64,000 bases of DNA from Megachile rotundata (lineage: Eukaryota > Arthropoda > Insecta > Hymenoptera > Megachilidae). This document shows, one piece after another, positions 41,006-52,705 of this stretch. Under the pieces are notes generated by a model that worked only from the letters and a program-made list of their open reading frames with translations, ran no database searches and was not told where the DNA came from. The stretch lies in assembly GCF_050947335.1 (NCBI RefSeq), contig NW_027474089.1, positions 1-64,000 on the forward strand, read 5' to 3'. How positions within the stretch are numbered: position 1 is the stretch's first letter; every line of letters starts with the position of its first letter. A program made the translations under genes and the position numbers.

Positions 41006-41586
41006 GGCTAATAATATGAGTGAGATTGATAATAATAAGAGTAATGAGTATAGTTATTGTCGTCCTATCGATCATATAAGCATAATATGGCTAATAATAT
41101 GAGTTAGATTGATAATAATAAGAGTAATGAGTATAGTAATTGGCGTCCTATCGATCATATAAGCATAATATGGCTAATAATATGAGTTAGATTGATAATA
41201 ATAAGAGTAATGAGTATAGTAATTGTCGTCCTATCGATCATATAAGCATAATATGGCTAATAATATGAGTTAGATTGATAATAATAAGAGTAATGAGTAT
41301 AGTAATTGTCGTCCTATCGATCATATAAGCATAATATGGCTAATAATATGAGTTAGATTGATAATAATAAGTGTAATAAGTATAGTAATTGTCGTTCTAT
41401 CGGTCATATAACCATAATATGGCTAGTAATATGAGTTGGATTGATAACAGTGAGTGTAATAAGTATAGTAATTGTCGTTCTATCGATCATATAAGCACAA
41501 TATGGCTAATAATATGAGTTAGATTGATAATAATGAGAGTAATAAGTATAGTAATTGTCGTTCTATCGATCATATAAGCATAATAT
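41006..41586 (+). repeat. Right copy of the 37.52-38.10 kb segment
   Basis: Begins in the unusual GAGTGAGATTG unit near 41,030 and ends where ATGGCTAAT replaces ATGCCTAAT near 41,586. Confidence 0.72.
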
Positions 41587-41589
41587 GGC

Positions 41590-41930
41590 TAATAATATGA
41601 GTTAGATTGATAATAATACGAGTATTGAGTATAGTAATTGTCGTCATATCGATCATATAAGCATAATATGGCTAATAATATGAGTTAGATTGATAATAAT
41701 AAGAGTAATGAGTATAGCAATTGTCGTCCAATCGATCATATAAGCATAATATGGCTAATAATATGAGTTAGATTGATAATAATAAGAGTAATGATTATAG
41801 TAATTGTCGTCCTATCGATCATATAAGCATAATATGGCTAATAATAAGAGTCAGATTGATGATAATAAGAGTAATAAGTATAGTAATTGTCGTTCTATCG
41901 ACCATATAAGCACAATATGGCTAATAATAT
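41590..41930 (+). repeat. Last domain I block, copy of 39.02-39.36 kb
   Basis: AAGAGTCAG at 41,846 pairs with 39,273 (31 monomers). This is the last recognisable domain I cassette before the switch. GTCCAATCG near 41,727 is private to it. Confidence 0.72.
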
Positions 41931-42060
41931 GAGTTAGATTGATAATAATGAGAGTAATAAGTATAGTAATTGTCGTTATATCGATCATATAAGCATAATA
42001 TGCCTAATAATATGAGTTAGATTGATAATAATAAGAGTAATAAGAATAGTAATTGTAGTT
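41930..42060. other. Junction between the two satellite domains
   Basis: Left of this point the array uses GTCGTCC and GTCGTTC units. The first GTAGTTCTATCG unit appears near 42,056 and is immediately followed by the ATTAGC/ATAATGTGG type. GTAGTT is otherwise seen in domain I only at about 30,850 and 37,324, in a different context (GTAGTTATATCG). The 83-bp phase is unbroken across the switch, so this is a change of monomer population and not an insertion or deletion. Confidence 0.75.
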
Positions 42061-42990
42061 CTATCGATCATATTAGCATAATGTGGCTAATAATATGAGT
42101 TAAATTGATAATAATAAGAGTAATAAGTATAGTAATTGTAGTTCTATCGATCATATAAGCATAATATGGCTAATAATATGAGTTAGATTGATAATAATAA
42201 GAGTAATAAGTATAGTAATTGTCGTCCTATCGATCATATCCGCATAATATGGTTAATAATATGAGTTAGATTGATAATAGTGAGTGTAATAAGTATAGTA
42301 ATTGTCGTTCTATCGATCACATAAGCATAATATGGCTAACAATATGAGTTAGATTGATAATAGTAAGAGTAATGAGTATAGTAATTGTCGTTCTATCGAT
42401 CGTATAAGCATAATATGGCTAATAATATGAGTTAGATTGATAACAATAAGAGTAATAAGTATAGTAATTGTAGTTCTATCGATCATATTAGCATAATGTG
42501 GCTAATAATATGAGTTAGATTGATAATAATAAGAGAAATAAGTATAGTAATTGTCGTTCTATCGATCATATAAGCATAATATGGTTAATAATATGAGTTA
42601 GGCTGATAATAATAAGAGTAATAAGTATAGTAATTGTTGTTCTATCGATCGTATAAGCATAATATGGCTAATAATATGAGTTAGATTGATAATAATAAGA
42701 GTAATAAGTATAGTAATTGTCGTTCTTCCGATCATATAAGCATAATATGGCTAATAATATGAGTTAGATTGATAATAGTAAGAGTAATATGTATAGTAAT
42801 TGTCGTCCTATCGATCATATCTGCATAATATGGTTAATAATATGAGTTAGATTGATAATAGTGAGTGTAATAAGTATAGTAATTGTAGTTCTATCGATCA
42901 TATAAGCATCATATGGTTAATAATATGAGTTAGATTGATGCTAATAAGAGTAATAAGTATAGTAATTGTCGTCCTATCGATCATATCTGC

Positions 42991-43156
42991 ATAATATGGT
43001 TAATATTATGAGTTAAATTGACAATAATAAGAGTAATAAGTACAGTAGTTGTCGTTCTATCGATCACATAAGCATAATATGGCTAATAATATGATTTAGA
43101 TTGATAATAGTAAGAGTAATGAGTATAGTAATTGTCGTTCTATTTATCGTATAAGC
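42991..43156 (+). repeat. Domain II cassette core, copy 1
   Basis: Two diagnostic units. The first reads ATGGTTAATATTATG, TTAAATTGACAAT and TACAGTAGTTG, ending CGATCACATAAGC. The second reads GATTTAG, GATAATAGTAAGAG and CTATTTATCGTATAAGC. The full cassette has three more units upstream: one ending ATATCTGC, one with ATAGTGAGTGTAATAAG, and one starting ATCATATGG with GATGATAATAAG (GATGCTAATAAG in this copy). Confidence 0.88.
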
Positions 43157-43239
43157 ATAATATGGCTAATAATATGAGTTAGATTGATAATAATAAGAGT
43201 AATAAGTATAGTAATTGTCGTTCTATCGATCACATAAGC

Positions 43240-43737
43240 ATAATATGGCTAATAATATGAGTTAGATTGATAATAATAAGAGTAATAAGTATAGTAATTG
43301 TAGTTCTATCGATCATATTAGCATAATGTGGCTAATAATATGAGTTAGATTGATAATAATAAGAGTAACAAGTATAGTAATTGTAGTTCTATCGATCATA
43401 TAAGCATAATATGGCTAATAATATGAGTTAGATTGATAATAATAAGAGTAATAAGTATAGTGATTATCGTTCTACCGATCATATAAGCATAATATGGCTA
43501 ATAATATGAGTTAGATTGATAATAATAAGAGTAATAAGTATAGTAATTGTAGTTCTATCGATCATATTAGCATAATGTGGCTAATAATGTGAGTTAGATT
43601 GATAATAATAGGAGTAATAAGTATAGTAATTGTAGTTCTATCGATCATATAAGCATAATATGGCTAATAATATGAGTTAGATTGATAATAATAAGAGTAA
43701 TAAGTATAGTGATTATCGTTCTACCGATCATATAAGC
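43240..43737 (+). repeat. 3-monomer sub-repeat (249 bp), two tandem copies
   Basis: The trimer is a GTAGTTC unit ending ATTAGC, then a unit starting ATAATGTGG with GTAGTTC, then a GTGATTATCG/CTACCG unit. It occurs at 43,240-43,488 and 43,489-43,737. The same order recurs in domain II near 44.16, 44.5, 46.95, 47.25, 53.65, 57.55, 58.3, 59.4, 60.0 and 61.8 kb, so it is a basic building block there. Confidence 0.75.
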
Positions 43738-44960
43738 ATAATATGGCTAATAATATGAGTTAGATTGATAATAATAAGAGTAATAAGTATAGTAATTGTC
43801 GTTCTACCGATCATATAAGCATAATATGGTTAGTAATATGAGTTAGATTGATAATAATAAGAGTAATAAGTATAGTAATTGTAGTTCTATCGATCATATA
43901 AGCATAATATGGCTAATAATATGAGTTAGATTGATAATAATAAGAGTAATAAGTATAGTGATTATCGTTCTACCGATCATATAAGCATAATATGGCTAAT
44001 AATATGAGTTAGATTGATAATAATAAGAGTAATAAGAATAGTAATTGTAGTTCTATCGATCATATAACCATAATATGGCTAATAATATGAGTTAGATTGA
44101 TAATAATAAGAGTAATAAGTATAGTGATTATCGTTCTACCGATCATATAAGCATAATATGGCTAATAATATGAGTTAGATTGATAATAATAAGAGTAATA
44201 AGTATAGTAATTGTAGTTCTATCGATCATATTAGCATAATGTGGCTAATAATGTGAGTTAGATTGATAATAATAAGAGTAATAAGTATAGTAATTGTAGT
44301 TCTATCGATCATATAAGCATAATATGGCTAATAATATGAGTTAGATTGATAATAATAAGAGTAATAAGTATAGTGATTATCGTTCTATCGATCATATAAC
44401 CATAATATGGCTAATAATATGAGTTAGATTGATAATAATAAGAGTAATAAGTATAGTGATTATCGTTCTACCGATCATATAAGCATAATATGGCTAATAA
44501 TATGAGTTAGATTGATAATAATAAGAGTAATAAGTATAGTAATTGTAGTTCTATCGATCATATTAGCATAATGTGGCTAATAATGTGAGTTAGATTGATA
44601 ATAATAAGAGTAATAAGTATAGTAATTGTAGTTCTATCGATCATATAAGCATAATATGGCCAATAATATGAGTTAGATTGATAATAATAAGAGTAATAAG
44701 TATAGTGATTATCGTTCTACCGATCATATAAGCATAATATGGCTAATAATATGAGTTAGATTGATAATAGTGAGTGTAATAAGTATAGTAATTGTAGTTC
44801 TATCGATCATATAAGCATCATATGGTTAATAATATGAGTTAGATATGATAATAAGAGTAATAAGTATAGTAATTGTCGTCCTATCGATCATATCTGCATA
44901 ATATGGTTAATATTATGAGTTAAATTGACAATAATAAGAGTAATAAGTACAGTAGTTGTC
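43490..44960 (+). repeat. 33-monomer offset duplication in domain II, copy 1 (few indels)
   Basis: Colinear with about 46,229-47,705 at 2,739 bp plus indels: GGAGTAATAAG 43,611/46,350, GGTTAGTAATATG near 43,839/46,578, AATAAGAATAG near 44,033/46,774, ATGGCCAATAAT near 44,658/47,399. This copy has one 2-bp loss near 44,844 (GTTAGATATGAT where relatives read GTTAGATTGATGAT). Confidence 0.82.
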
Positions 44961-44980
44961 GTTCTATCGATCGTATAAGC
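44898..44980 (+). repeat. Domain II cassette, partial copy
   Basis: Has the TTAAATTGACAAT/TACAGTAGTTG unit, but it ends CGATCGTATAAGC instead of CGATCACATAAGC and the CTATTTATCG unit does not follow. This fits a crossover inside the pair that removed one monomer. Confidence 0.75.
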
Positions 44981-45480
44981 ATAATATGGCTAATAATATG
45001 AGTTAGATTGATAATAATAAGAGTAATAAGTACTAGTAATTGTCGTTCTACCGATCATAGTAAGCATAATATGGCTAATAGTATGAGTTAGATTGATAAT
45101 AATAAGAGTAATAGGAATAGTAATTGTCGTCCTATCGATCATATAAGCATAACATGGCTAATAATATGAGGTAGATTGCTAATAATAAGAGTAATAAGTA
45201 TAGTAATTGTCGTTCTACCGATCATATAAGCATAATATGGCTAATTATATGAGTTAGATTGATAATAGTAAGAGTAATATGTATAGTAATTGTCGTCCTA
45301 TCGATCATATCTGCATAATATGGTTAATAATATGAGTTAGATTGATAATAGTGAGTGTAATAGGTATAGTAATTGTAGTTCTATCGATCATATAAGCATC
45401 ATATGGTTAATAATATGAGTTAGATTGATGATAATAAGAGTAATAAGTATAGTAATTGTCGTCCTATCGATCATATCTGC

Positions 45481-45646
45481 ATAATATGGTTAATATTATG
45501 AGTTAAATTGACAATAATAAGAGTAATAAGTACAGTAGTTGTCGTTCTATCGATCACATAAGCATAATATGGCTAATAATATGATTTAGATTGATAATAG
45601 TAAGAGTAATGAGTATAGTAATTGTCGTTCTATTTATCGTATAAGC
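45481..45646 (+). repeat. Domain II cassette core, copy 2
   Basis: Same two units as copy 1, 2,490 bp (30 monomers) after it. Full upstream part present. Confidence 0.87.
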
Positions 45647-46228
45647 ATAATATGGCTAATAATATGAGTTAGATTGATAATAATAAGAGTAATAAGTATA
45701 GTAATTGTCGTTCTATCGATCACATAAGCATAATATGGCTAATAATATGAGTTAGATTGATAATAATAATAGTAATAAGTATAGTAATTGTAGTTCTATC
45801 GATCATATTAGCATAATGTGGCTAATAATATGAGTTAGAGTGATAATAATAAGAGTAATAAGTATAGTAATTGTTGTTCTATCGATCATATTAGCATAAT
45901 ATGGCTAATAATATGAGTTAGATTGATAATAATAAGAGTAATAAGTATAGTGATTATCGTTCTACCGATCATATAAGCATAATATGGCTAATAATATGAG
46001 TTAGATTGATAATAATAAGAGTAATAAGTATAGTAATTGTAGTTCTATCGATCATATAAGCATCATATGGTTAATAATACGAGTTAGATTGATGATAATA
46101 AGAGTAATAAGTATAGTAATTGTAGTTCTATCGATCATATTAGCATAATGTGGCTAATAATGTGAGTTAGATTGATAATAATAGGAGTAATAAGTATAGT
46201 AATTGTAGTTCTATCGATCATATAAGCA

Positions 46229-47705
46229 TAATATGGCTAATAATATGAGTTAGATTGATAATAATAAGAGTAATAAGTATAGTAATTGTAGTTCTATCGA
46301 TCATATTAGCATAATGTGGCTAATAATGTGAGTTAGATTGATAATAATAGGAGTAATAAGTATAGTAATTGTAGTTCTATCGATCATATAAGCATAATAT
46401 GGCTAATAATATGAGTTAGATTGATAATAATAAGAGTAATAAGTATAGTGATTATCGTTCTACCGATCATATAAGCATAATATGGCTAATAATATGAGTT
46501 AGATTGATAATAATAAGAGTAATAAGTATAGTAATTGTCGTCTCTACCGATCATATAAGCATAATATGGTTAGTAATATGAGTTAGATTGATAATAATAA
46601 GAGTAATAAGTATAGTAATTGTAGTTCTATCGATCATATAAGCATAATATGCTAATAATATGAGTTAGATTGATAATAATAAGAGTAATAAGTATAGTGA
46701 TTATCGTTCTTACCGATCATATAAGCATAATTATGGCTAATAATATGAGTTAGATTGATAATAATAAGAGTAATAAGAATAGTAATTGTAGTTCTATCGA
46801 TCATATAACCATAATATGGCTAATAATATGAGTTAGATTGATAATAATAAGAGTAATAAGTATAGTGATTATCGTTCTACCGATCATATAAGCATAATAT
46901 GGCTAATAATATGAGTTAGATTGATAATAATAAGAGTAATAAGTATAGTAATTGTAGTTCTATCGATCATATTAGCATAATGTGGCTAATAATGTGAGTT
47001 AGATTGATAATAATAAGAGTAATAAGTATAGTAATTGTAGTTCTATCGATCATATAAGCATAATATGGCTAATAATATGAGTTAGATTGATAATAATAAG
47101 AGTAATAAGTATAGTGATTATCGTTCATATCGATCATATAACCATAATATGGCTAATAATATGAGTTAGATTGATAATAATAAGAGTAATAAGTATAGTG
47201 ATTATCGTTCTACCGATCATATAAGCATAATATGGCTAATAATATGAGTTAGATTGATAATAATAAGAGTAATAAGTATAGTAATTGTAGTTCTATCGAT
47301 CATATTAGCATAATGTGGCTAATAATGTGAGTTAGATTGATAATAATAAGAGTAATAAGTATAGTAATTGTAGTTCTATCGATCATATAAGCATAATATG
47401 GCCAATAATATGAGTTAGATTGATAATAATAAGAGTAATAAGTATAGTGATTATCGTTCTACCGATCATATAAGCATAATATGGCTAATAATATGAGTTA
47501 GATTGATAATAGTGAGTGTAATAAGTATAGTAATTGTAGTTCTATCGATCATATAAGCATCATATGGTTAATAATATGAGTTAGATTGATGATAATAAGA
47601 GTAATAAGTATAGTAATTGTCGTCCTATCGATCATATCTGCATAATATGGTTAATATTATGAGTTAAATTGACAATAATAAGAGTAATAAGTACAGTAGT
47701 TGTCG
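46229..47705 (+). repeat. 33-monomer offset duplication in domain II, copy 2 (indel-rich)
   Basis: Same variant order as 43,490-44,960, but with five single-base indels: +1 near 46,542 (GTCTCTACC), -1 near 46,651 (ATATGCTAAT), +1 near 46,711 (CTTACCG), +1 near 46,732 (ATAATTATGG), +1 near 47,127 (TTCATATCG). I noticed no substitutions between the copies, which is unusual for this array. Confidence 0.82.
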
Positions 47706-47807
47706 TTCTATCGATCACATAAGCATAATATGGCTAATAATATGATTTAGATTGATAATAGTAAGAGTAATGAGTATAGTAATTGTCGTTCTGTTTATCG
47801 TATAAGC
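47642..47807 (+). repeat. Domain II cassette core, copy 3
   Basis: Same two units; the second reads CTGTTTATCG instead of CTATTTATCG. Confidence 0.87.
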
Positions 47808-48279
47808 ATAATATGGCTAATAATATGAGTTAGATTGATAATAATAAGAGTAATAAGTATAGTAATTGTCGTTCTATCGATCACATAAGCATAATATGGC
47901 TAATAATATGAGTTAGATTGATAATAATAAGAGTAATAAGTATAGTAATTGTAGCTCTATCGATCATATTAGCATAATGTGGCTAATAATATGAGTTAGA
48001 GTGATAATAATAAGAGTAATAAGTATAGTAATTGTTGTTCTATCGATCATATAAGCATAATATGGCTAATAATATGAGTTAGATTGATAATAATAAGAGT
48101 AATAAGTATAGTGATTATCGTTCTACCGATCATATAAGCATAATATGGCTAATAATATGAGTTAGATTGATAATAATAAGAGTAATAAGTATAGTAATTG
48201 TCGTTCTATCGATCACATAAGCATAATATGGCTAATAATATGAGTTAGATTGATAATAGTAAGAGTAATGAGTATAGTA

Positions 48280-49359
48280 ATTGTCGTCCTATCGATCATA
48301 TCCGTATAATATGGTTAATAATATGAGTTAGATTGATAATAATAAGAGTAATAAGTATAGTAATTGTCGTTCTATCGATCAGATAAGCATAATATGGCTA
48401 ATAATATGAGTTAGATTGATAATAGTAAGAGTAATGAGTATAGTAATTGTCGTTCTATCGATCGTATAAGCATAATATGGCTAATAATATGAGTTAGATT
48501 GATAATAATAAGAGTAATAAGTATAGTAATTGTCGTTCTACCGATCATATAAGCATAATATGGCTAATAGTATGAGTTAGATTGATAATAATAAGAGTAA
48601 TAAGTATAGTAATTGTAGTTCTATCGATCATATAAGCATAATATGGCTAATAATATGAGTTAGGTTGATAATAATAAGAGTAATAAGTATGGTAAATATC
48701 GCTCTACCGATCATATAAGCACAATATGGCTAATAATATGAGTTAGATTGATAATAATAAGAGTAATAGGAATAGTAATTGTCGTCCTATCGATCATATA
48801 AGCATAACATGGCTAATAATATGAGGTAGATTGCTAATAATAAGAGTAATAAGTATAGTAATTGTCGTTCTAACCGATCATATAAGCATAATATGGCTAA
48901 TTATATGAGTTAGATTGATAATAGTAAGAGTAATATGTATAGTAATTGTCGTCCTATCGATCATATCTGCATAATATGGTTAATAATATGAGTTAGATTG
49001 ATAATAGTGAGTGTAATAAGTATAGTAATTGTAGTTCTATCGATCATATAAGCATCATATGGTTAATAATATGAGTTAGATTGATGATAATAAGAGTAAT
49101 AAGTATAGTAATTGTCGTCCTATCGATCATATCTGCATAATATGGTTAATATTATGAGTTAAATTGACAATAATAAGAGTAATAAGTACAGTAGTTGTCG
49201 TTCTATCGATCACATAAGCATAATATGGCTAATAATATGATTTAGATTGATAATAGTAAGAGTAATGAGTATAGTAATTGTCGTTCTATTTATCGTATAA
49301 GCATAATATGGCTAATAATATGAGTTAGATTGATAATAATAAGAGTAATAAGTATAGTA
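48280..49359 (+). repeat. 13-monomer tandem duplication (1,079 bp + 1), copy 1
   Basis: Runs from the ATATCCGTATAAT unit through AGATAAGC, GTAAATATCGCTC, ATAACATGG/GAGGTAG and the five-unit cassette. The only difference seen from copy 2 is one extra A near 48,873 (CTAACCGATC). Anchors GTAAATATC near 48,692 and 49,772 are 1,080 bp apart; TTGACAAT at 49,166 and 50,245 are 1,079 bp apart. Confidence 0.88.
49137..49302 (+). repeat. Domain II cassette core, copy 4
   Basis: Lies inside copy 1 of the 1,079-bp tandem duplication. Full cassette. Confidence 0.87.
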
Positions 49360-50440
49360 ATTGTCGTCCTATCGATCATATCCGTATAATATGGTTAATA
49401 ATATGAGTTAGATTGATAATAATAAGAGTAATAAGTATAGTAATTGTCGTTCTATCGATCAGATAAGCATAATATGGCTAATAATATGAGTTAGATTGAT
49501 AATAGTAAGAGTAATGAGTATAGTAATTGTCGTTCTATCGATCGTATAAGCATAATATGGCTAATAATATGAGTTAGATTGATAATAATAAGAGTAATAA
49601 GTATAGTAATTGTCGTTCTACCGATCATATAAGCATAATATGGCTAATAGTATGAGTTAGATTGATAATAATAAGAGTAATAAGTATAGTAATTGTAGTT
49701 CTATCGATCATATAAGCATAATATGGCTAATAATATGAGTTAGGTTGATAATAATAAGAGTAATAAGTATGGTAAATATCGCTCTACCGATCATATAAGC
49801 ACAATATGGCTAATAATATGAGTTAGATTGATAATAATAAGAGTAATAGGAATAGTAATTGTCGTCCTATCGATCATATAAGCATAACATGGCTAATAAT
49901 ATGAGGTAGATTGCTAATAATAAGAGTAATAAGTATAGTAATTGTCGTTCTACCGATCATATAAGCATAATATGGCTAATTATATGAGTTAGATTGATAA
50001 TAGTAAGAGTAATATGTATAGTAATTGTCGTCCTATCGATCATATCTGCATAATATGGTTAATAATATGAGTTAGATTGATAATAGTGAGTGTAATAAGT
50101 ATAGTAATTGTAGTTCTATCGATCATATAAGCATCATATGGTTAATAATATGAGTTAGATTGATGATAATAAGAGTAATAAGTATAGTAATTGTCGTCCT
50201 ATCGATCATATCTGCATAATATGGTTAATATTATGAGTTAAATTGACAATAATAAGAGTAATAAGTACAGTAGTTGTCGTTCTATCGATCACATAAGCAT
50301 AATATGGCTAATAATATGATTTAGATTGATAATAGTAAGAGTAATGAGTATAGTAATTGTCGTTCTATTTATCGTATAAGCATAATATGGCTAATAATAT
50401 GAGTTAGATTGATAATAATAAGAGTAATAAGTATAGTAAT
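49360..50440 (+). repeat. 13-monomer tandem duplication (1,079 bp), copy 2
   Basis: Copy 2, lacking the extra A. It ends near 50,440, where CGATCACATAAGC replaces CGATCATATCCG. Very recent duplication or local collapse/expansion in assembly are both possible. Confidence 0.88.
50216..50381 (+). repeat. Domain II cassette core, copy 5
   Basis: Lies inside copy 2 of the 1,079-bp tandem duplication, 13 monomers after copy 4 of the cassette. Confidence 0.87.
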
Positions 50441-51389
50441 TGTCGTTCTATCGATCACATAAGCATAATATGGCTAATAATATGAGTTAGATTGATAATA
50501 ATAATAGTAATAAGTATAGTAATTGTAGTTCTATCGATCATATTAGCATAATGTGGCTAATAATATGAGTTAGAGTGATAATAATAAGAGTAATAAGTAT
50601 AGTAATTGTAGTTCTATCGATCACATAAGCATAATGTGGCTAATAATATGAGTTAGATTGATAATAATAAGAGTAATAAGTATAGTAATTGTAGTTCTAT
50701 CGATCATATAAGCATAATATGGCTAGTAATATGAGTTAGATTGATAATAATAAGAGTAATAAGTATAGTAATTGTCGTCCTATCGATCATATCCGCATAA
50801 TATGGTTAATAATATGAGTTAGATTGATAATAGTGAGTGTAATAAGTATAGTAATTGCAGTTCTACCGATCAGATAAGCATAATATGGCTAATAATATGA
50901 GTTAGATTGATAATAATAAGAGAAATAAGTATAGTAATTGTCGTTCTATCGATCATATAAGCATAATATGGTTAATAATATGAGTTAGGCTGATAATAAT
51001 AAGAGTAATAAGTATAGTAATTGTTGTTCTATCGATCGTATAAGCATAATATGGCTAAAAATATGAGTTAGATTGATAATAATAAGAGTAATAAGTATAG
51101 TTATTGTAGTTCTATCGATCATATAAGCATAATATGGCTAATAATATGAGTTAGGTTGATAATAATAAGAGTAATAAGTATAGTAAATATCGCTCTACCG
51201 ATCATATAAGCACAATATGGCTAATAATATGAGTTAGATTGATAATAATAAGAGTAATAGGTATAGTAATTGTCGTCCTATCGATCATATAAGCATAACA
51301 TGGCTAATAATATGAGGTATATTGCTAATAATAAGAGTACTAAGTATAGTAATTGTCGTTCTACCGATCATATAAGCATAATATGGCTA

Positions 51390-52205
51390 ATAATATGAGT
51401 TAGATTGATAATAATAAGAGTAATAAGTATAGTGATTATCGTTCTACCGATCATATAAGCATAATATGGCTAATAATATGAGTTAGATTGATAATAATAA
51501 GAGTAATAAGTATAGTAATTGTCGTTCTATCGATCACATAAGCATAATATGGCTAATAATATGAGTTAGATTGATAATAGTAAGAGTAATGAGTATAGTA
51601 ATTGTCGTTCTATCGATCGTATAAGCATAATATGGCTAATGATATGAGTTAGATTGATAATAATAAGAGTAATAAGTATAGTGATTATCGTTCTACCGAT
51701 CATATAAGCATAATATGGCTAATAATATGAGTTAGATTGGTAATAATAAGAGTAATAAGTATAGTAATTGTCGTCCTATCGATCATATCCGTATAATATG
51801 GCTAATAATATGAGTTAGATTGATAATAATAAGAGTAATAAGTATAGTGATTATCGTTCTACCGATCATATAAGCATAATATGGTTAATAATATGAGTTA
51901 GATTGATAATAATAAGAGTAATAAGTATAGTAATTGTCGTTTTATCGATCACATAAGCATAATATGGCTACTAATATGAGTTAGATTGATAATAGTAAGA
52001 GTAATGAGTATAGTAATTGTCGTTCTATCGATCGTATAAGCATAATATGGCTAATAATATGAGTTAGATTGATAATAATAAGAGTAATAAGTATAGTAAT
52101 TGTAGTTCTATCGATCATATTAGCATAATGTGGCTAATAATATGAGTTAGATTGATAATAATAAGAATAATAGGTATAGTAATTGTCGTCCTATCGATCA
52201 TATAA
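51390..52205 (+). repeat. 29-monomer offset duplication (2,407 bp), left copy
   Basis: Matches 53,797-54,616: CTAATGATATG near 51,636 and 54,044, GTTTTATCG near 51,939 and 54,350, AAGAATAATAGG near 52,165 and 54,576. Offsets grow from 2,408 to 2,411 through a 3-bp insertion in the right copy. Confidence 0.8.
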
Positions 52206-52539
52206 GCATAACATGGCTAATAATATGAGGTAGATTGCTAATAATAAGAGTAATAAGTATAGTAATTGTCGTTCTACCGATCATATAAGCATAATATGGC
52301 TAATAATATGAGTTAGATTGATAATAGTAAGAGTAATATGTATAGTAATTGTCGCCCTATCGATCATATCTGCATAATATGGTTAATAATATGAGTTAGA
52401 TTGATAATAGTGAGTGTAATAAGTATAGTAATTGTAGTTCTATCGATCATATAAGCATCATATGGTTAATAGTATGAGTTAGATTGATGATAATAAGAGT
52501 AATAAGTATAGTAATTGTCGTCCTATCGATCATATCTGC

Positions 52540-52705
52540 ATAATATGGTTAATATTATGAGTTAAATTGACAATAATAAGAGTAATAAGTACAGTAGTTG
52601 TCGTTCTATCGATCACATAAGCATAATATGGCTAATAATATGATTTAGATTGATAATAGTAAGAGTAATGAGTATAGTAATTGTCGTTCTATTTATCGTA
52701 TAAGC
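52540..52705 (+). repeat. Domain II cassette core, copy 6
   Basis: 28 monomers after copy 5. Upstream unit has GTTAATAGTATGAG. The following unit has CGATCACAGAAGC near 52,777. Confidence 0.86.

Larger units (their letters stand above)
1..42000 (+). repeat. Domain I of the array, GTCGTCC/GTCGTTC monomer families
   Basis: About 506 monomers. Two haplotypes dominate. One has G at position 48 (GAGTAATGAG) with GTCGTCC at 61-67. The other has A at position 48 (GAGTAATAAG) with GTCGTTC, often followed by a next unit starting ACAATATGG. Minor types carry TACGAGTATTGAG with GTCGTCATATCG, CGGTCATATAACC, GTCCTTATATCG, ATATTAATAAG or a next unit starting ACACTATGG. Only one indel was found, a 1-bp loss near 25,672. 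The right boundary is where domain II variants begin (41,930-42,060). Many multi-monomer duplications lie within it and are listed separately. Confidence 0.85.
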
